A stretch of DNA of 64,000 nucleotides, from positions 124,001-188,000 of the forward strand of contig JAAXWQ010000003.1 of assembly GCA_013335115.1 (NCBI GenBank). Reading direction: 5' to 3'. The translations under genes were made by a program, and so were the position numbers. The stretch is from Chlorobiaceae bacterium. GTDB lineage: Bacteria > Bacteroidota > Chlorobiia > Chlorobiales > Chlorobiaceae. Below, piece by piece: positions 29,759-38,013 of the stretch (position 1 is the first letter of the stretch; the number at the start of each line of letters is the position of its first letter). Under the pieces are notes generated by a model. That model was not told the DNA's origin and did no database searches. It saw nothing but the letters and a program-made list of their open reading frames with translations.

Positions 29759-30409
29759 ATGAAAAAGATGTCCGTCCCGAAGAAAGTCGCCTTTATCGAA
29801 AAGGCACTTTCAGCCGTCTGGCCGAACCCCCGGAGCGAGCTCGATTACCAGACCCCGTTCCAGCTGCTCGTGGCCACCATCATGGCCGCCCAGGCTACGG
29901 ACAGGAAGGTCAACCAGCTCACGCCGGAGCTCTTCAGGGCCGCCCCGGACGCGGAAAGCATGAGCCGCATGGAGCTCGACGACATCCGGGCCGCCATCCG
30001 ATCCATCAATTACTACAACAACAAGGCGAAAAACATCCTTGCCGTCAGCAGGATCCTCGTCGACGAATACCGGGGGGAAGTCCCCTCGACCAGGGAAGGG
30101 CTGGAGCGCCTGCCGGGAGTGGGGAGGAAGACGGCCAACGTCGTGCTGGGCAACGCCTTCGGCATCCCGTCGATGCCGGTCGACACCCATGTCCATCGCG
30201 TATCGAACCGCATCGGCCTGTGCAGGAGCTCGAAACCGGAGGAGACCGAAGCGGCCCTGCTGAAAATCATCCCCGAATCAAAGCTGATCGACTTCCACCA
30301 CTACCTCCTCCTCCACGGACGCTACACCTGCAAAGCCAGGAAGCCGGAGTGCGCCACCTGCCCGATAAGGGAAGCCTGCGACCGGGAGGGAACAGCTGAA
30401 AAGGACTAA
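29759..30409 (+). CDS. nth: Endonuclease III
   Basis: A 216-residue base-excision repair glycosylase/AP lyase for oxidised pyrimidines. The helix-hairpin-helix is LERLPGVGRKTANVVLGNAFG with the catalytic Lys, and the catalytic Asp lies in PVDTHVHRVSNR. The C-terminal [4Fe-4S] site is C-X6-C-X2-C-X5-C in CKARKPECATCPIREAC. The ATG at 29759 is followed by another three codons later (29768); neither has a clear ribosome-binding site. The final codons, Lys-Asp-stop, are part of a 9-nt repeat ladder that leads into a large terminator hairpin. Confidence 0.96.
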   Translation: MKKMSVPKKVAFIEKALSAVWPNPRSELDYQTPFQLLVATIMAAQATDRKVNQLTPELFRAAPDAESMSRMELDDIRAAIRSINYYNNKAKNILAVSRILVDEYRGEVPSTREGLERLPGVGRKTANVVLGNAFGIPSMPVDTHVHRVSNRIGLCRSSKPEETEAALLKIIPESKLIDFHHYLLLHGRYTCKARKPECATCPIREACDREGTAEKD

Positions 30410-30498
30410 AAGGACATAAAGGACAACAAAGAAGATCATGCTGAGAGGCATGCTCTTCTTTGTTGTCCCTGTAGTCCCTGCTGTCCCTGAAGTCCTTT
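30400..30498. terminator. Long hairpin flanked by 9-nt GGAC repeats
   Basis: Two 21-base arms (30421-30441 and 30448-30468) pair with one mismatch around the loop TGAGAG. On the left AAAGGACTA, AAAGGACAT and AAAGGACAA run head to tail; on the right TTGTCCCTG, TAGTCCCTG, CTGTCCCTG and AAGTCCTTT do the same on the other strand and extend the stem imperfectly to a T run. It separates the convergent nth and the 159-residue unknown gene. Confidence 0.8.
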
Positions 30499-30510
30499 TA
30501 CCTCTCTTCC

Positions 30511-30990
30511 TTACGGCAATTCTATCTTCCTGTCCACCGCATACAGCCATTCGCACTCCGGGCGGCCGCGGGTGCCTGCCCACAGCTCCACCGTCACCCC
30601 GTTGTTCCGGCTGGCCTGCGAGGTGAAGATCTCGATCTGGTAGGAAAGTTCGTCGAGGAAGTCCTCCCATGCCTCATCGAGGGGACTGGCATGCGTGGTG
30701 TAATGCTCCGACGCCTGAAGCGGGTGGTTCCCGGCCCTGAACCAGTCGGTGAGGCAGAGGTAGCTGTCGGGCATGAGGCAGCCGCCCCTGAAGGTCCCCC
30801 GGGGATGCTTCACCCCCGGGATCTCCACCCAGAATTCGAGACGGGCCTCCGGGGTGAGCTGGCCGTCGCCGGCAAGTTTTTCGAGCAACTGCACGACCGT
30901 ATCCCTGACAAGCTGCCTGCCCTCCCGGGATAGCTCGAGCATTTTGAAGTTCGGCGTGTGGTCTCTCATGGTCGGAGCAGTTGGTTGCAT
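30511..30990 (-). CDS. Conserved-looking protein of unknown function
   Basis: A 159-residue soluble protein with no signal peptide or membrane segment. It is rich in Trp and acidic residues, with stretches LELSREGRQLVRDTVVQLLEKL, RLEFWVEIPGVKHPRGTFRGG, HASPLDEAWEDFLDELSYQIEIF and GVTVELWAGTRGRPECEWLYAVDR. I do not recognise the family. Good coding bias and length argue that it is real. Two in-frame Met codons (30990 and 30969) compete as the start, without a clear ribosome-binding site for either. It lies between the nth terminator and the Ppx/GppA gene, with the same strand as the latter. Confidence 0.7.
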   Translation of the reverse strand: MQPTAPTMRDHTPNFKMLELSREGRQLVRDTVVQLLEKLAGDGQLTPEARLEFWVEIPGVKHPRGTFRGGCLMPDSYLCLTDWFRAGNHPLQASEHYTTHASPLDEAWEDFLDELSYQIEIFTSQASRNNGVTVELWAGTRGRPECEWLYAVDRKIELP

Positions 30991-31082
30991 TGGTTACGAG
31001 GTGGGACTCCTCCAATATACGGAGCCTCCCCTTCCCCATCAACCTTGTCGGCCTGGCTGGTCCGGGCGATCGTGCAGGAGGG

Positions 31083-32639
31083 TCATCGCACGCGGGCCTC
31101 GATCAGGATGGGGCGGCCAAGCACCTCCTCAAGCCACGCCTTCAGGGATTCGGCCGCCCAGAGTTCGATGTCGGACTCGACCCTTGTGACTGCTTCGAGC
31201 ACAATCTGCCGCTCGCCGATGACGGCCGAGATGGACCGCACGTTCTCCCGGTGGCCCCGTTCGAGGCCGTTGGCGATGCGAAGGATGCCTGAAAGCACAT
31301 CGACCGCGCGCCGGTGTGCCGGTTCGAGCTGGGCGTAGAGGGGATGCTTCGGTGAAGGCGGGTTCTTGCGGTGGTAGCGGGCAACGTTGCCGATGATGTC
31401 GACCTCGGCGGGTGCAAACCCGCGCAGGTCGGCATTCATGATGATATACTGGCTGTGCTTGTGGTGGGCAGCTATCGAGATGAACTCGCCGATGTTGTGC
31501 AGGAGTGCTGCGTACTCGAGCAGCTCGCGGTAGTGAGGCTTGAGGCCGTGCAGGGGAAGGAGCTGGTCGAACAGCATCACCGAAAGCCTTGCCACCTGGA
31601 GCGAATGGGGCTCATGCCAGTTGCAGCGGAACCCGAGTTCCACCACGCTCTGCCGGCGGATGTCGAGCTGGCCGTTGCCTTCGACCCTGCCACGCAGCCC
31701 CGAGATGTAGTGCACCACCATGCCCTCGCGCAGCGCAGATTCCGAAACCACCACCTCCTTCAGCCCGAATACCCGGAAGATGGTATCGATCAGTACGATG
31801 CCCGGAACGATCAGGTCGACCCTTTTCTCATCGAGTCCGCTCAGTTTCCGCCTTGCCGTCGAATCGAGCTGAATCACCGACTGGTAGAACTTTTCGAACT
31901 CCTCCCGGGTGAACCCGCTCTGGTTCAGCCCCTCGACCGAATCGGATTCCCGGTCGGAGCGGATCATGCGGGCAATGTTCAGCGCCGTACCCGACGAGGC
32001 GATGCCTCGGGTCACGCCCAACTGCCTGGACTTTTCTGCCGACGTGTAGAGCTCCGCCGCGCAGAACTGCCCGAGCAGCTTCAGCTCGTTGGGTGAAACC
32101 GGATCCGTGGTGATGAAGCGCTCCAGCATCCTGGCGACGCCGATCTTGCGGCTCTCGAGCAGATGGACTTCGTCGCATCCGGCGATGATGAATTCGACCG
32201 AGCCTCCGCCGATATCGAACAGCAGGTCGGGAGTCTCGCCCAAACGGACGGCGTTGCGTACCCCGTAGTAGATGAACTGGGCCTCCTCCTTGCCGGAGAT
32301 GACCTTCACCTCCAGGCCGGTTTGCTGCCTGACCATCCCGATGAACTCGTCGCGGTTCGACGCTTCGCGGATGGCGCTGGTCGCGAAGGCGATGATGTTG
32401 CGGGGCTCAACTCCACGCTGGGTTGCCAGCACGAGGAACTTCTTCAGCGTGGCGACACCCTGCTGCATGGCCCGCTCGTCGAGCATCTTCGTCGAGATGC
32501 TTCCCCGCCCGATGCAGATCATATCCTTGACGCGATCGATCTCGACGATGCCCTTGCCCGGGCTCTCCTCGACAACGACCATGTGGAACGAGTTGGTGCC
32601 GAGGTCGATGGCGGCTACCCTGATATTGTCTGCTGGCAT
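31083..32639 (-). CDS. ppx: Exopolyphosphatase / pppGpp phosphohydrolase family protein
   Basis: A 518-residue Ppx/GppA protein with an actin-like ASKHA fold: VAAIDLGTNSFHMVVVEE at the start, FATSAIREASNRDEF near residue 105 and LLFDIGGGSVEFI near residue 140. The C-terminal third, from about residue 330, is an HD-type helical domain with HEPHSLQVARLSVMLFDQL and YAALLHNIGEFIS. It hydrolyses terminal phosphates of polyphosphate or pppGpp; the two activities cannot be told apart from sequence. It is divergent from the phytol-kinase-like gene. Confidence 0.9.
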   Translation of the reverse strand: MPADNIRVAAIDLGTNSFHMVVVEESPGKGIVEIDRVKDMICIGRGSISTKMLDERAMQQGVATLKKFLVLATQRGVEPRNIIAFATSAIREASNRDEFIGMVRQQTGLEVKVISGKEEAQFIYYGVRNAVRLGETPDLLFDIGGGSVEFIIAGCDEVHLLESRKIGVARMLERFITTDPVSPNELKLLGQFCAAELYTSAEKSRQLGVTRGIASSGTALNIARMIRSDRESDSVEGLNQSGFTREEFEKFYQSVIQLDSTARRKLSGLDEKRVDLIVPGIVLIDTIFRVFGLKEVVVSESALREGMVVHYISGLRGRVEGNGQLDIRRQSVVELGFRCNWHEPHSLQVARLSVMLFDQLLPLHGLKPHYRELLEYAALLHNIGEFISIAAHHKHSQYIIMNADLRGFAPAEVDIIGNVARYHRKNPPSPKHPLYAQLEPAHRRAVDVLSGILRIANGLERGHRENVRSISAVIGERQIVLEAVTRVESDIELWAAESLKAWLEEVLGRPILIEARVR

Positions 32640-32801
32640 ACTGAAAAAGGCTGACTGGTTGAACTCGGGTAAAAATACGGGATTTCCCTGAAAAACGTAC
32701 GGCCTTGAAACTTTCCGCGATCCTCTTTTTCAGCGTATATTCCGCAAGGAATTCCATCCACACTATCCTGATGGACAACGATTCAGAACCAGCCCAGCGC
32801 G

Positions 32802-33488
32802 ATGAGCAACTGCTTGAAAACCGGCAAGGTCGAGCATAATCAGGACCGCCTGGACTTCAGGTACGAGTTCGCACGCAAGGCGATCCACCTGTCGTCACTG
32901 CTGATTCCGCTCATCTACTGCCGCATCAGCCGCGAGCTCGCGCTCACGATCCTCATCCCGATGACGGCGGGCTTCCTGTCCGTGGACATCCTGAAGAATT
33001 TCGTGCCGGCCGTCTCCGTGTGGTACCACGGCACCTTCGCCCCCATGCTCAGGCAACACGAACTGCAGAAGGACCGCATCCACCTGAACGGTGCGACCTG
33101 GATCACCCTTTCCGCCTTCATCCTCATCGCCCTCTTCCCGAAGATGATCGCCGTGACCGCATTCGCCATGGTCTCGATCTCCGACACGATGGCGGCGCTG
33201 GTCGGCAAACGCTTCGGGCGCCACCGTTTCGGCGAAAAGAGCTATGAGGGCAGCCTAGCATTCTTTGCCTCGGCCGTAGCCATTGCAGCAGCCGTGCCGC
33301 ATGTGCTGCTTCCGGCAGGACTCGCCATGGCGGCGGCCGGCACGATTGCCGAAGCCGTGGTCATCCGCATTGGCGGATTCAAGATCGACGACAACATCTC
33401 CGTCCCCCTTGCCGCTGCCGTAGCCGGCCTCTGCTGCTACCTGTGGTTCTTCCCGTCGTCGATGTCCGACCTGGCAACCTGTTTCTGA
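32802..33488 (+). CDS. Phytol/dolichol kinase-like CTP-dependent membrane protein
   Basis: A 228-residue protein with about six hydrophobic segments. EFARKAIHLSSLLIPLIY near the start and AMVSISDTMAALVGKRFGRHRFGEKSYEGSLAF near residue 125 are the conserved regions of the phytol kinase / dolichol kinase / CDP-diglyceride synthase-related family, where the SD(T)xAAxxG(K/R) motif is at the catalytic centre. Plant and cyanobacterial relatives phosphorylate phytol for recycling into tocopherols or chlorophyll; in a green sulfur bacterium a prenol such as phytol or farnesol would be a fitting substrate, by inference. A 22-codon open frame (32771-32839) overlaps its start. Sua5 follows seven bases later. 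Confidence 0.78.
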   Translation: MSNCLKTGKVEHNQDRLDFRYEFARKAIHLSSLLIPLIYCRISRELALTILIPMTAGFLSVDILKNFVPAVSVWYHGTFAPMLRQHELQKDRIHLNGATWITLSAFILIALFPKMIAVTAFAMVSISDTMAALVGKRFGRHRFGEKSYEGSLAFFASAVAIAAAVPHVLLPAGLAMAAAGTIAEAVVIRIGGFKIDDNISVPLAAAVAGLCCYLWFFPSSMSDLATCF

Positions 33489-33495
33489 ACCTGCC

Positions 33496-34449
33496 ATGAG
33501 CATGCAGACCGTCGTCACCGACTCCCCCCTCGAAGCTACGGGATTTCTCAACCGCGGAGGCCTTGTCGCCTTTCCGACGGAGACCGTCTACGGACTGGGG
33601 GCGGACGTGTTCAATCCGGGCGCGGTCGCCGGCATCTTCACGGCAAAAGGCCGGCCGTCGGACAACCCGCTGATCGTCCACCTGCAGGACCCGGATCGTA
33701 TTGGCGAGGTGGCCAGCGAAATCAACACACCTGCACGAGCCCTTATTGCCCGATTCTTTCCCGGCCCGCTGACCGTGGTGCTCAGGAAAAACCACTCGGT
33801 TCCGGACATCGTGTCGGCCGGCTTGCCGACCGTCGGGGTCCGCTGCCCGTCGCATCCGGTGGCCGCGGAGTTCCTGAGGCATTGTCGGCATCCGGTGGCC
33901 GCACCGTCGGCAAACCTCTCGGGCCGCCCGAGCCCGACCGACTGGAAGGCGGTGTTCCATGATCTCGGGGGAAGGATCGACTGCCTCCTGAGGGGGGAGC
34001 CAAGCACGATCGGGCTTGAATCGACCATCGTCGACTGCACGGCCGATCCGCCGCTGCTGCTGAGAAGCGGGGCAATCGGCCTTGAATCGCTCATGGAGGT
34101 GGTGCCGGATCTGGAACTCGCCACTTCATGCACGCCAGGCGATGCGCCGAAAAGCCCGGGCATGAAATACCGGCACTACTCGCCTGAAGCCTCGATCGTG
34201 CTGGTCGAAGCTCCCCCGCATGACCTCCTGCAGCTCCCGCAGGCAGCATGGATCGGCCTCTCGCCCCCGCCAGAAGGCGCCATCCTGGGCATGGCCTGCC
34301 GCTCCCCCGAGGAGTACGCCCGCGTGCTGTTCGGCTTCTTCCGAACCTGCGACGCCGCCGGCATCAGCACCATCTGGTGCGAGCTGCCGCCGGAAGAAGG
34401 GATCGGCAGGGCCATCAGGGACCGGCTGTTCAAAGCTGCGGGGAATTAA
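33496..34449 (+). CDS. sua5: L-threonylcarbamoyladenylate synthase (Sua5 type)
   Basis: A 317-residue Sua5 that makes threonylcarbamoyl-AMP from Thr, bicarbonate and ATP for the t6A37 modification of ANN-reading tRNAs. The YrdC domain has GGLVAFPTETVYGLGADVF, KGRPSDNPLIVHL and VGVRCPSHPVAAEFL. After the linker SPGMKYRHYSPEA comes a C-terminal Sua5 domain (about residues 230-315), so this is the long Sua5 form rather than the short TsaC form. It starts seven bases after the phytol-kinase-like gene and is convergent with the barrel gene. Confidence 0.93.
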   Translation: MSMQTVVTDSPLEATGFLNRGGLVAFPTETVYGLGADVFNPGAVAGIFTAKGRPSDNPLIVHLQDPDRIGEVASEINTPARALIARFFPGPLTVVLRKNHSVPDIVSAGLPTVGVRCPSHPVAAEFLRHCRHPVAAPSANLSGRPSPTDWKAVFHDLGGRIDCLLRGEPSTIGLESTIVDCTADPPLLLRSGAIGLESLMEVVPDLELATSCTPGDAPKSPGMKYRHYSPEASIVLVEAPPHDLLQLPQAAWIGLSPPPEGAILGMACRSPEEYARVLFGFFRTCDAAGISTIWCELPPEEGIGRAIRDRLFKAAGN

Positions 34450-34486
34450 AGAAAAGGACTGACCTTGATCTCCCTTTCCCCCCTCT

Positions 34487-36487
34487 TCAGAACTTCAGCA
34501 TCGCGCCCAGGTTGAACGCTCCCGGCGAGGAGGTCGCCCGCAGGTCGTTTCCGCTTCCGTAGCTGCTCCGGTCCGCATACCAGCTCGTTTCGTACTTTGC
34601 AGCCAGCCTGAAGTTGCCAAAGGGCTCGTAGTTCAGGAGAATGAACATCGCCTGGCCCCTTCCATAAAACGTACCGAGCGAATAGACCAGCGGCAGGTCG
34701 TCTTCATAGGCGTAGATCGCCGCGTCATAGCTGTCGGTGTCGAAACGGGTATAGCGCGTGGACACCGACAGCTTACCGAACGTCGATTTCAGCTGACCGT
34801 ACACCAGCCAGCCGCGATCAGTCTCTTTGCCTGACGAGAAACGGCTCTCGACGCTCTTGTACTCCCCCCTCGTCCTGAAGGTGAACATGGTCGAGGCTTT
34901 CGTTTCAAGGTTCAGCTGGATGCGGTTCGTGGTTTTCGGCACCGGCATGACGTACTGCAGCCATCCTCCATCCGCCGTCTGTGTCAGCGTCTCTTCCTTC
35001 TGCTTGTGCTGGTACAATCCACTCCAGGTCGTCGCCGTGCTTTGCTTCCAGGTGATGTAGAGCCGAGCGTCATGACCTGAGGATGGAAGTGCATAGGTGT
35101 CGGAAAGTTCAGGAAACCTGAAGATGTCGTATGATGCCCCGACGTCGAGGTGGCCGGACACCCTGGCCTTGAGGCCGAGGTAGAAGCCCTCTTCGTTCGA
35201 GCCTCCATCGCCCCGCTCGGCGAAGGCTGAGGCAAAGGGGGAAAAGTATCCCACGGCATATCGGCGGACGGAAGCAACCCCGGTCACTCCGGGGCCAACC
35301 GGCGCCTGGAGACCGAAAATCCACGACGCCTCATCCGGCTCCTGCGAAAACGCCGCCTCGCCGAACGCCTGCACATCACGGTAGACGAGGTTCGCCTCGA
35401 CCGAACCCGCACGTCGCTCCTGCCCGTTGTCGCGCAGCCAGTCGACTGGAATACCGTAACGATAGTCCGCGAGCGTCCCGCCAATGCCGGCGTTCAGCTT
35501 GCCGGAGCGGTAACGGTAACGGAGATTCACCCCTTTTGCTCCGAGCGTGAAGTTGTCCTTTTTGGCCTGTTCGGAAACCGTACGGTGGTAGCCCGAGGCC
35601 GATACGCTCGTAGCGACACCGTCGGTGATGGAGGCATCGAGCTTCGCGTGCGACGTGAAGGCCGTCACCTCGAACGCCCCGGGACTCAGGGTCACGGCAC
35701 CACCCTGCATGAAATTCTCTTCAGACGCGGAGGTATAGGGTCGCACGGAGGGCGAAAAGAGCAGCACGCCGTCGACAGCGTCGGTGCCCTTCGAAAAGTA
35801 GCGCCCCTGGCCGAACAGCAGGCCCTGCCCGAAACTGAGCCGGTAGTTTCCCGCCACGACCTGGCTGACGATGCCGATACGTTCGGCAGAAAGGCTGTAC
35901 GATTGAAAATCCCCGGCATCCGGCTCGCCGATGTCGCTCTCCTGCACGAAACTGGCGCCATAATTCGGGCCGGAAGCCTGGATACGACCGTACAACCGCC
36001 GGTTTTCCCCTTCGTACTTGCCGGTTTCGATGCCCTTCCTCGGAGGTGTTTCCCAATAGAGCCGGCTGTACGCATTGCCCTGGAATCCCTTGCTTCCCGC
36101 CGGTCGCCTCACCGCTTTCGGCAGTTCGAACAAAAGGAACGGGGCAACCCGGCGGGCCTGGTCGACTCCGATGACCTTTTCGAGGTCGATAGCGGAACCG
36201 ATCGCGCCGTTCGTGCTCCGCCAATCGACAATCCGTGACGCATCATCCGCGGAAAGCAAGGGTATGCGGAGCAGTTCCTGCCAGGTCGCCGAATTGAGCG
36301 GCAACGGCCTGCTTCGGAGCTCATGCAGGATTTCAACGAGATTTTCGCCGTTTCCCTCCTGCTCGCTGCGATCGAGCAGCTCTTCTGCCGTTTCGAGCCC
36401 GAAGGCAATAGCCGGTGATGCCATGACGGCGTAAAGCGCGGCGACCGAAACAAGTCGCCGGCAACGATATGATGTTGTTGAACTCAT
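34487..36487 (-). CDS. Helix-hairpin-helix plus outer-membrane beta-barrel protein
   Basis: A 666-residue exported protein. A signal peptide (VSVAALYAVMASPAIAFG) ends near residue 30. Residues 60-120 hold two helix-hairpin-helix-like units (PLNSATWQELLRIPLLSADDASRIVDWR, SAIDLEKVIGVDQARRVAPFL) like those of ComEA. The rest, about residues 130-666, alternates aromatic and glycine-rich beta strands (YSLSAERIGIVSQVVAGNYRL, GEYKSVESRF) and ends in LGAMLKF, the terminal Phe of outer-membrane barrels. This combination is seen in Bacteroidota/Chlorobiota proteins of unknown function. It could move or bind DNA at the outer membrane, which is speculation. It stands alone. Confidence 0.75.
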   Translation of the reverse strand: MSSTTSYRCRRLVSVAALYAVMASPAIAFGLETAEELLDRSEQEGNGENLVEILHELRSRPLPLNSATWQELLRIPLLSADDASRIVDWRSTNGAIGSAIDLEKVIGVDQARRVAPFLLFELPKAVRRPAGSKGFQGNAYSRLYWETPPRKGIETGKYEGENRRLYGRIQASGPNYGASFVQESDIGEPDAGDFQSYSLSAERIGIVSQVVAGNYRLSFGQGLLFGQGRYFSKGTDAVDGVLLFSPSVRPYTSASEENFMQGGAVTLSPGAFEVTAFTSHAKLDASITDGVATSVSASGYHRTVSEQAKKDNFTLGAKGVNLRYRYRSGKLNAGIGGTLADYRYGIPVDWLRDNGQERRAGSVEANLVYRDVQAFGEAAFSQEPDEASWIFGLQAPVGPGVTGVASVRRYAVGYFSPFASAFAERGDGGSNEEGFYLGLKARVSGHLDVGASYDIFRFPELSDTYALPSSGHDARLYITWKQSTATTWSGLYQHKQKEETLTQTADGGWLQYVMPVPKTTNRIQLNLETKASTMFTFRTRGEYKSVESRFSSGKETDRGWLVYGQLKSTFGKLSVSTRYTRFDTDSYDAAIYAYEDDLPLVYSLGTFYGRGQAMFILLNYEPFGNFRLAAKYETSWYADRSSYGSGNDLRATSSPGAFNLGAMLKF

Positions 36488-36531
36488 CGTGTGGGGGTCG
36501 ATGAATTGTGGGCATATCCGTCAGGTTGTTA

Positions 36532-36576
36532 CGCTGACCCTTCGCCGGACATGCCGTTATGGGCGAGGGGTCAGCG
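36532..36576 (-). terminator. Terminator-like hairpin after rluB
   Basis: Arms 36532-36546 and 36562-36576 (CGCTGACCCTTCGCC against GGCGAGGGGTCAGCG) pair over 15 bp with one mismatch across a 15-base loop. It lies just past the stop of rluB, the last gene of hisH - hisA - scpB - rluB. No T tract follows. Confidence 0.6.
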
Positions 36577-36582
36577 AGCCAC

Positions 36583-37335
36583 TCAGGCTTTATCCGCCTC
36601 CGGGCACAAACGATACAACTCGTCCACCTCCCTGCGGCTGAGGAAGCGCCACTCGCCGCGCCTCAGGTCGCCCGGGGTCAGCCCGGCATAGGCGACACGG
36701 TCGAGCCGCTTGACTTCGAAGCCGAGCGTGCTGAACATGCGCCGCACCTGGTGGTTCTTGCCCTCATGGATACTGACCAGGACGGTCATCCCCTCGTCGA
36801 GGATCTTGGCCCGGCAGGGGCTGACCTTCTCGCCGGTATCCTTCAGGCGCATCCCGCCGGTGAGCTTCTGCAGCATGGCCGGCGGAAACTTCTGGTCGAG
36901 CGCGGCCAGGTACTCCTTCCGGACCTGCGAAGAAGGATGCATCAACCGGTGGGCGAGCGTGCCGTCGTTGGTGAGTATCAGGAGCCCGGTGCTCTTCCTG
37001 TCGAGTCGCCCGACCGGGAAGACCCGCTCCTTCACGTTCACAAAATCGAAAACCTGCTGGCGATCCCGCTCATCGTGGCTGGTGGTGATGACATTCCTCG
37101 GCTTATTGAAGAGGATGTACACCATCTTCTCTTCCGGTTTGGCCATAAACCGGCCATCGACGATCACCTCGTCGTTCCGGGGATCGACCTTCATGCCGGG
37201 CTCGTCGGCGACGCGGCCGTTCACGACCACCTTGCCCTCGATGACCATCTGGTCCGCAGCCCGCCGTGAGGCGACGCCGCACATGGCCAGGTATTTGTTG
37301 ATCCTTACCTTCTCTTCCAGAACCTGCTTTTTCAT
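36583..37335 (-). CDS. rluB: RsuA/RluB-family 23S/16S rRNA pseudouridine synthase
   Basis: A 250-residue pseudouridine synthase. An S4 RNA-binding domain (VRINKYLAMCGVASRRAADQM, VVVNGRV) is followed by the catalytic domain with the nucleophilic Asp in FPVGRLDRKSTGLLILTNDG. Further family blocks are KEYLAALDQKF and GKNHQVRRMFSTLGFEVKRLDRVAYAGL. The size and the VRRM block fit RluB, which modifies U2605 of 23S rRNA, though RsuA or RluE/F cannot be excluded. Its ATG overlaps the scpB stop (ATGA). scpB-rluB adjacency is common in bacteria. Confidence 0.88.
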   Translation of the reverse strand: MKKQVLEEKVRINKYLAMCGVASRRAADQMVIEGKVVVNGRVADEPGMKVDPRNDEVIVDGRFMAKPEEKMVYILFNKPRNVITTSHDERDRQQVFDFVNVKERVFPVGRLDRKSTGLLILTNDGTLAHRLMHPSSQVRKEYLAALDQKFPPAMLQKLTGGMRLKDTGEKVSPCRAKILDEGMTVLVSIHEGKNHQVRRMFSTLGFEVKRLDRVAYAGLTPGDLRRGEWRFLSRREVDELYRLCPEADKA

Positions 37336-37958
37336 TCCTTTTCCTGTAATTCACCGGTTTGGCCGCTTTCAGGCGGTTCGTCACCGCCGGCGGCCGAAAG
37401 GTACTGCTGCTCCTCGTGTTCCTGGAGGATCTCCCGGATCTCGCGAAGCTTCGGGAGGTCCTTCAGCGACGGAAGATGGAACAGGTCGAGGAACTCCCTG
37501 GTCGTCCCGTACTGCAGCGGCCTGCCCGGGGAATCCGCCCTGCCGCGCACGTCGATCAGGCTCCGTTCGAGCAGCCTGTCGATCGCATAGTCCGGACTGA
37601 CCCCCCTGATCTGCTGGATCTCCCCCCTCGTCACCGGCTGGTGCCACGCCACGACCGAAAGCACTTCGATCATCGAACGGGAAAGGCGCCGCTGGATGAC
37701 CGGGGCCAGCAACTTGCGGATAAGGTCGCCGTGCTCCGGTTCGCTCAGGAAGCGGAACCCTCCGGCGAGGGCGTGGATCCTGAAGGTGCGCCCGGTAGCC
37801 TCGTATTCACGGTTGAGGTCGGCGACGATCTCCTCAAGGTCCCGGTACTTCAGCTCGAAACCGGTAACCTGGCAGATGGTCTGGAAGGTAATGGCCTCTT
37901 CGGAAGCGAAGACCAGGGCTTCGATGGACTGGAGGATGTGTCGGTCCCGATCCTGCAC
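37332..37958 (-). CDS. scpB: Segregation and condensation protein B
   Basis: A 208-residue winged-helix protein that pairs with ScpA on SMC. Typical regions are ILQSIEALVFASEEAITFQTI at the N-terminus, GGFRFLSEPEHGDLIRKLL, SRSMIEVLSVVAWHQPVTRGEIQQIRGVSPDYAI and GRPLQYGTTREFLDLFHL. No ATG fits: the frame continues back into hisA, so I chose the GTG at 37958 (VQDRDRH), which places the start at the normal family N-terminus. A glutamate- and glycine-rich tail ends QEKE. It lies 55 bases after hisA and overlaps rluB by four bases. Confidence 0.87.
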   Translation of the reverse strand: MQDRDRHILQSIEALVFASEEAITFQTICQVTGFELKYRDLEEIVADLNREYEATGRTFRIHALAGGFRFLSEPEHGDLIRKLLAPVIQRRLSRSMIEVLSVVAWHQPVTRGEIQQIRGVSPDYAIDRLLERSLIDVRGRADSPGRPLQYGTTREFLDLFHLPSLKDLPKLREIREILQEHEEQQYLSAAGGDEPPESGQTGELQEKE

Positions 37959-38013
37959 GATGAGGGAGGTCTTGTTGTCGTTGAAGAGATCCGGGAAAGG
38001 CCGGTGCCGGTGT

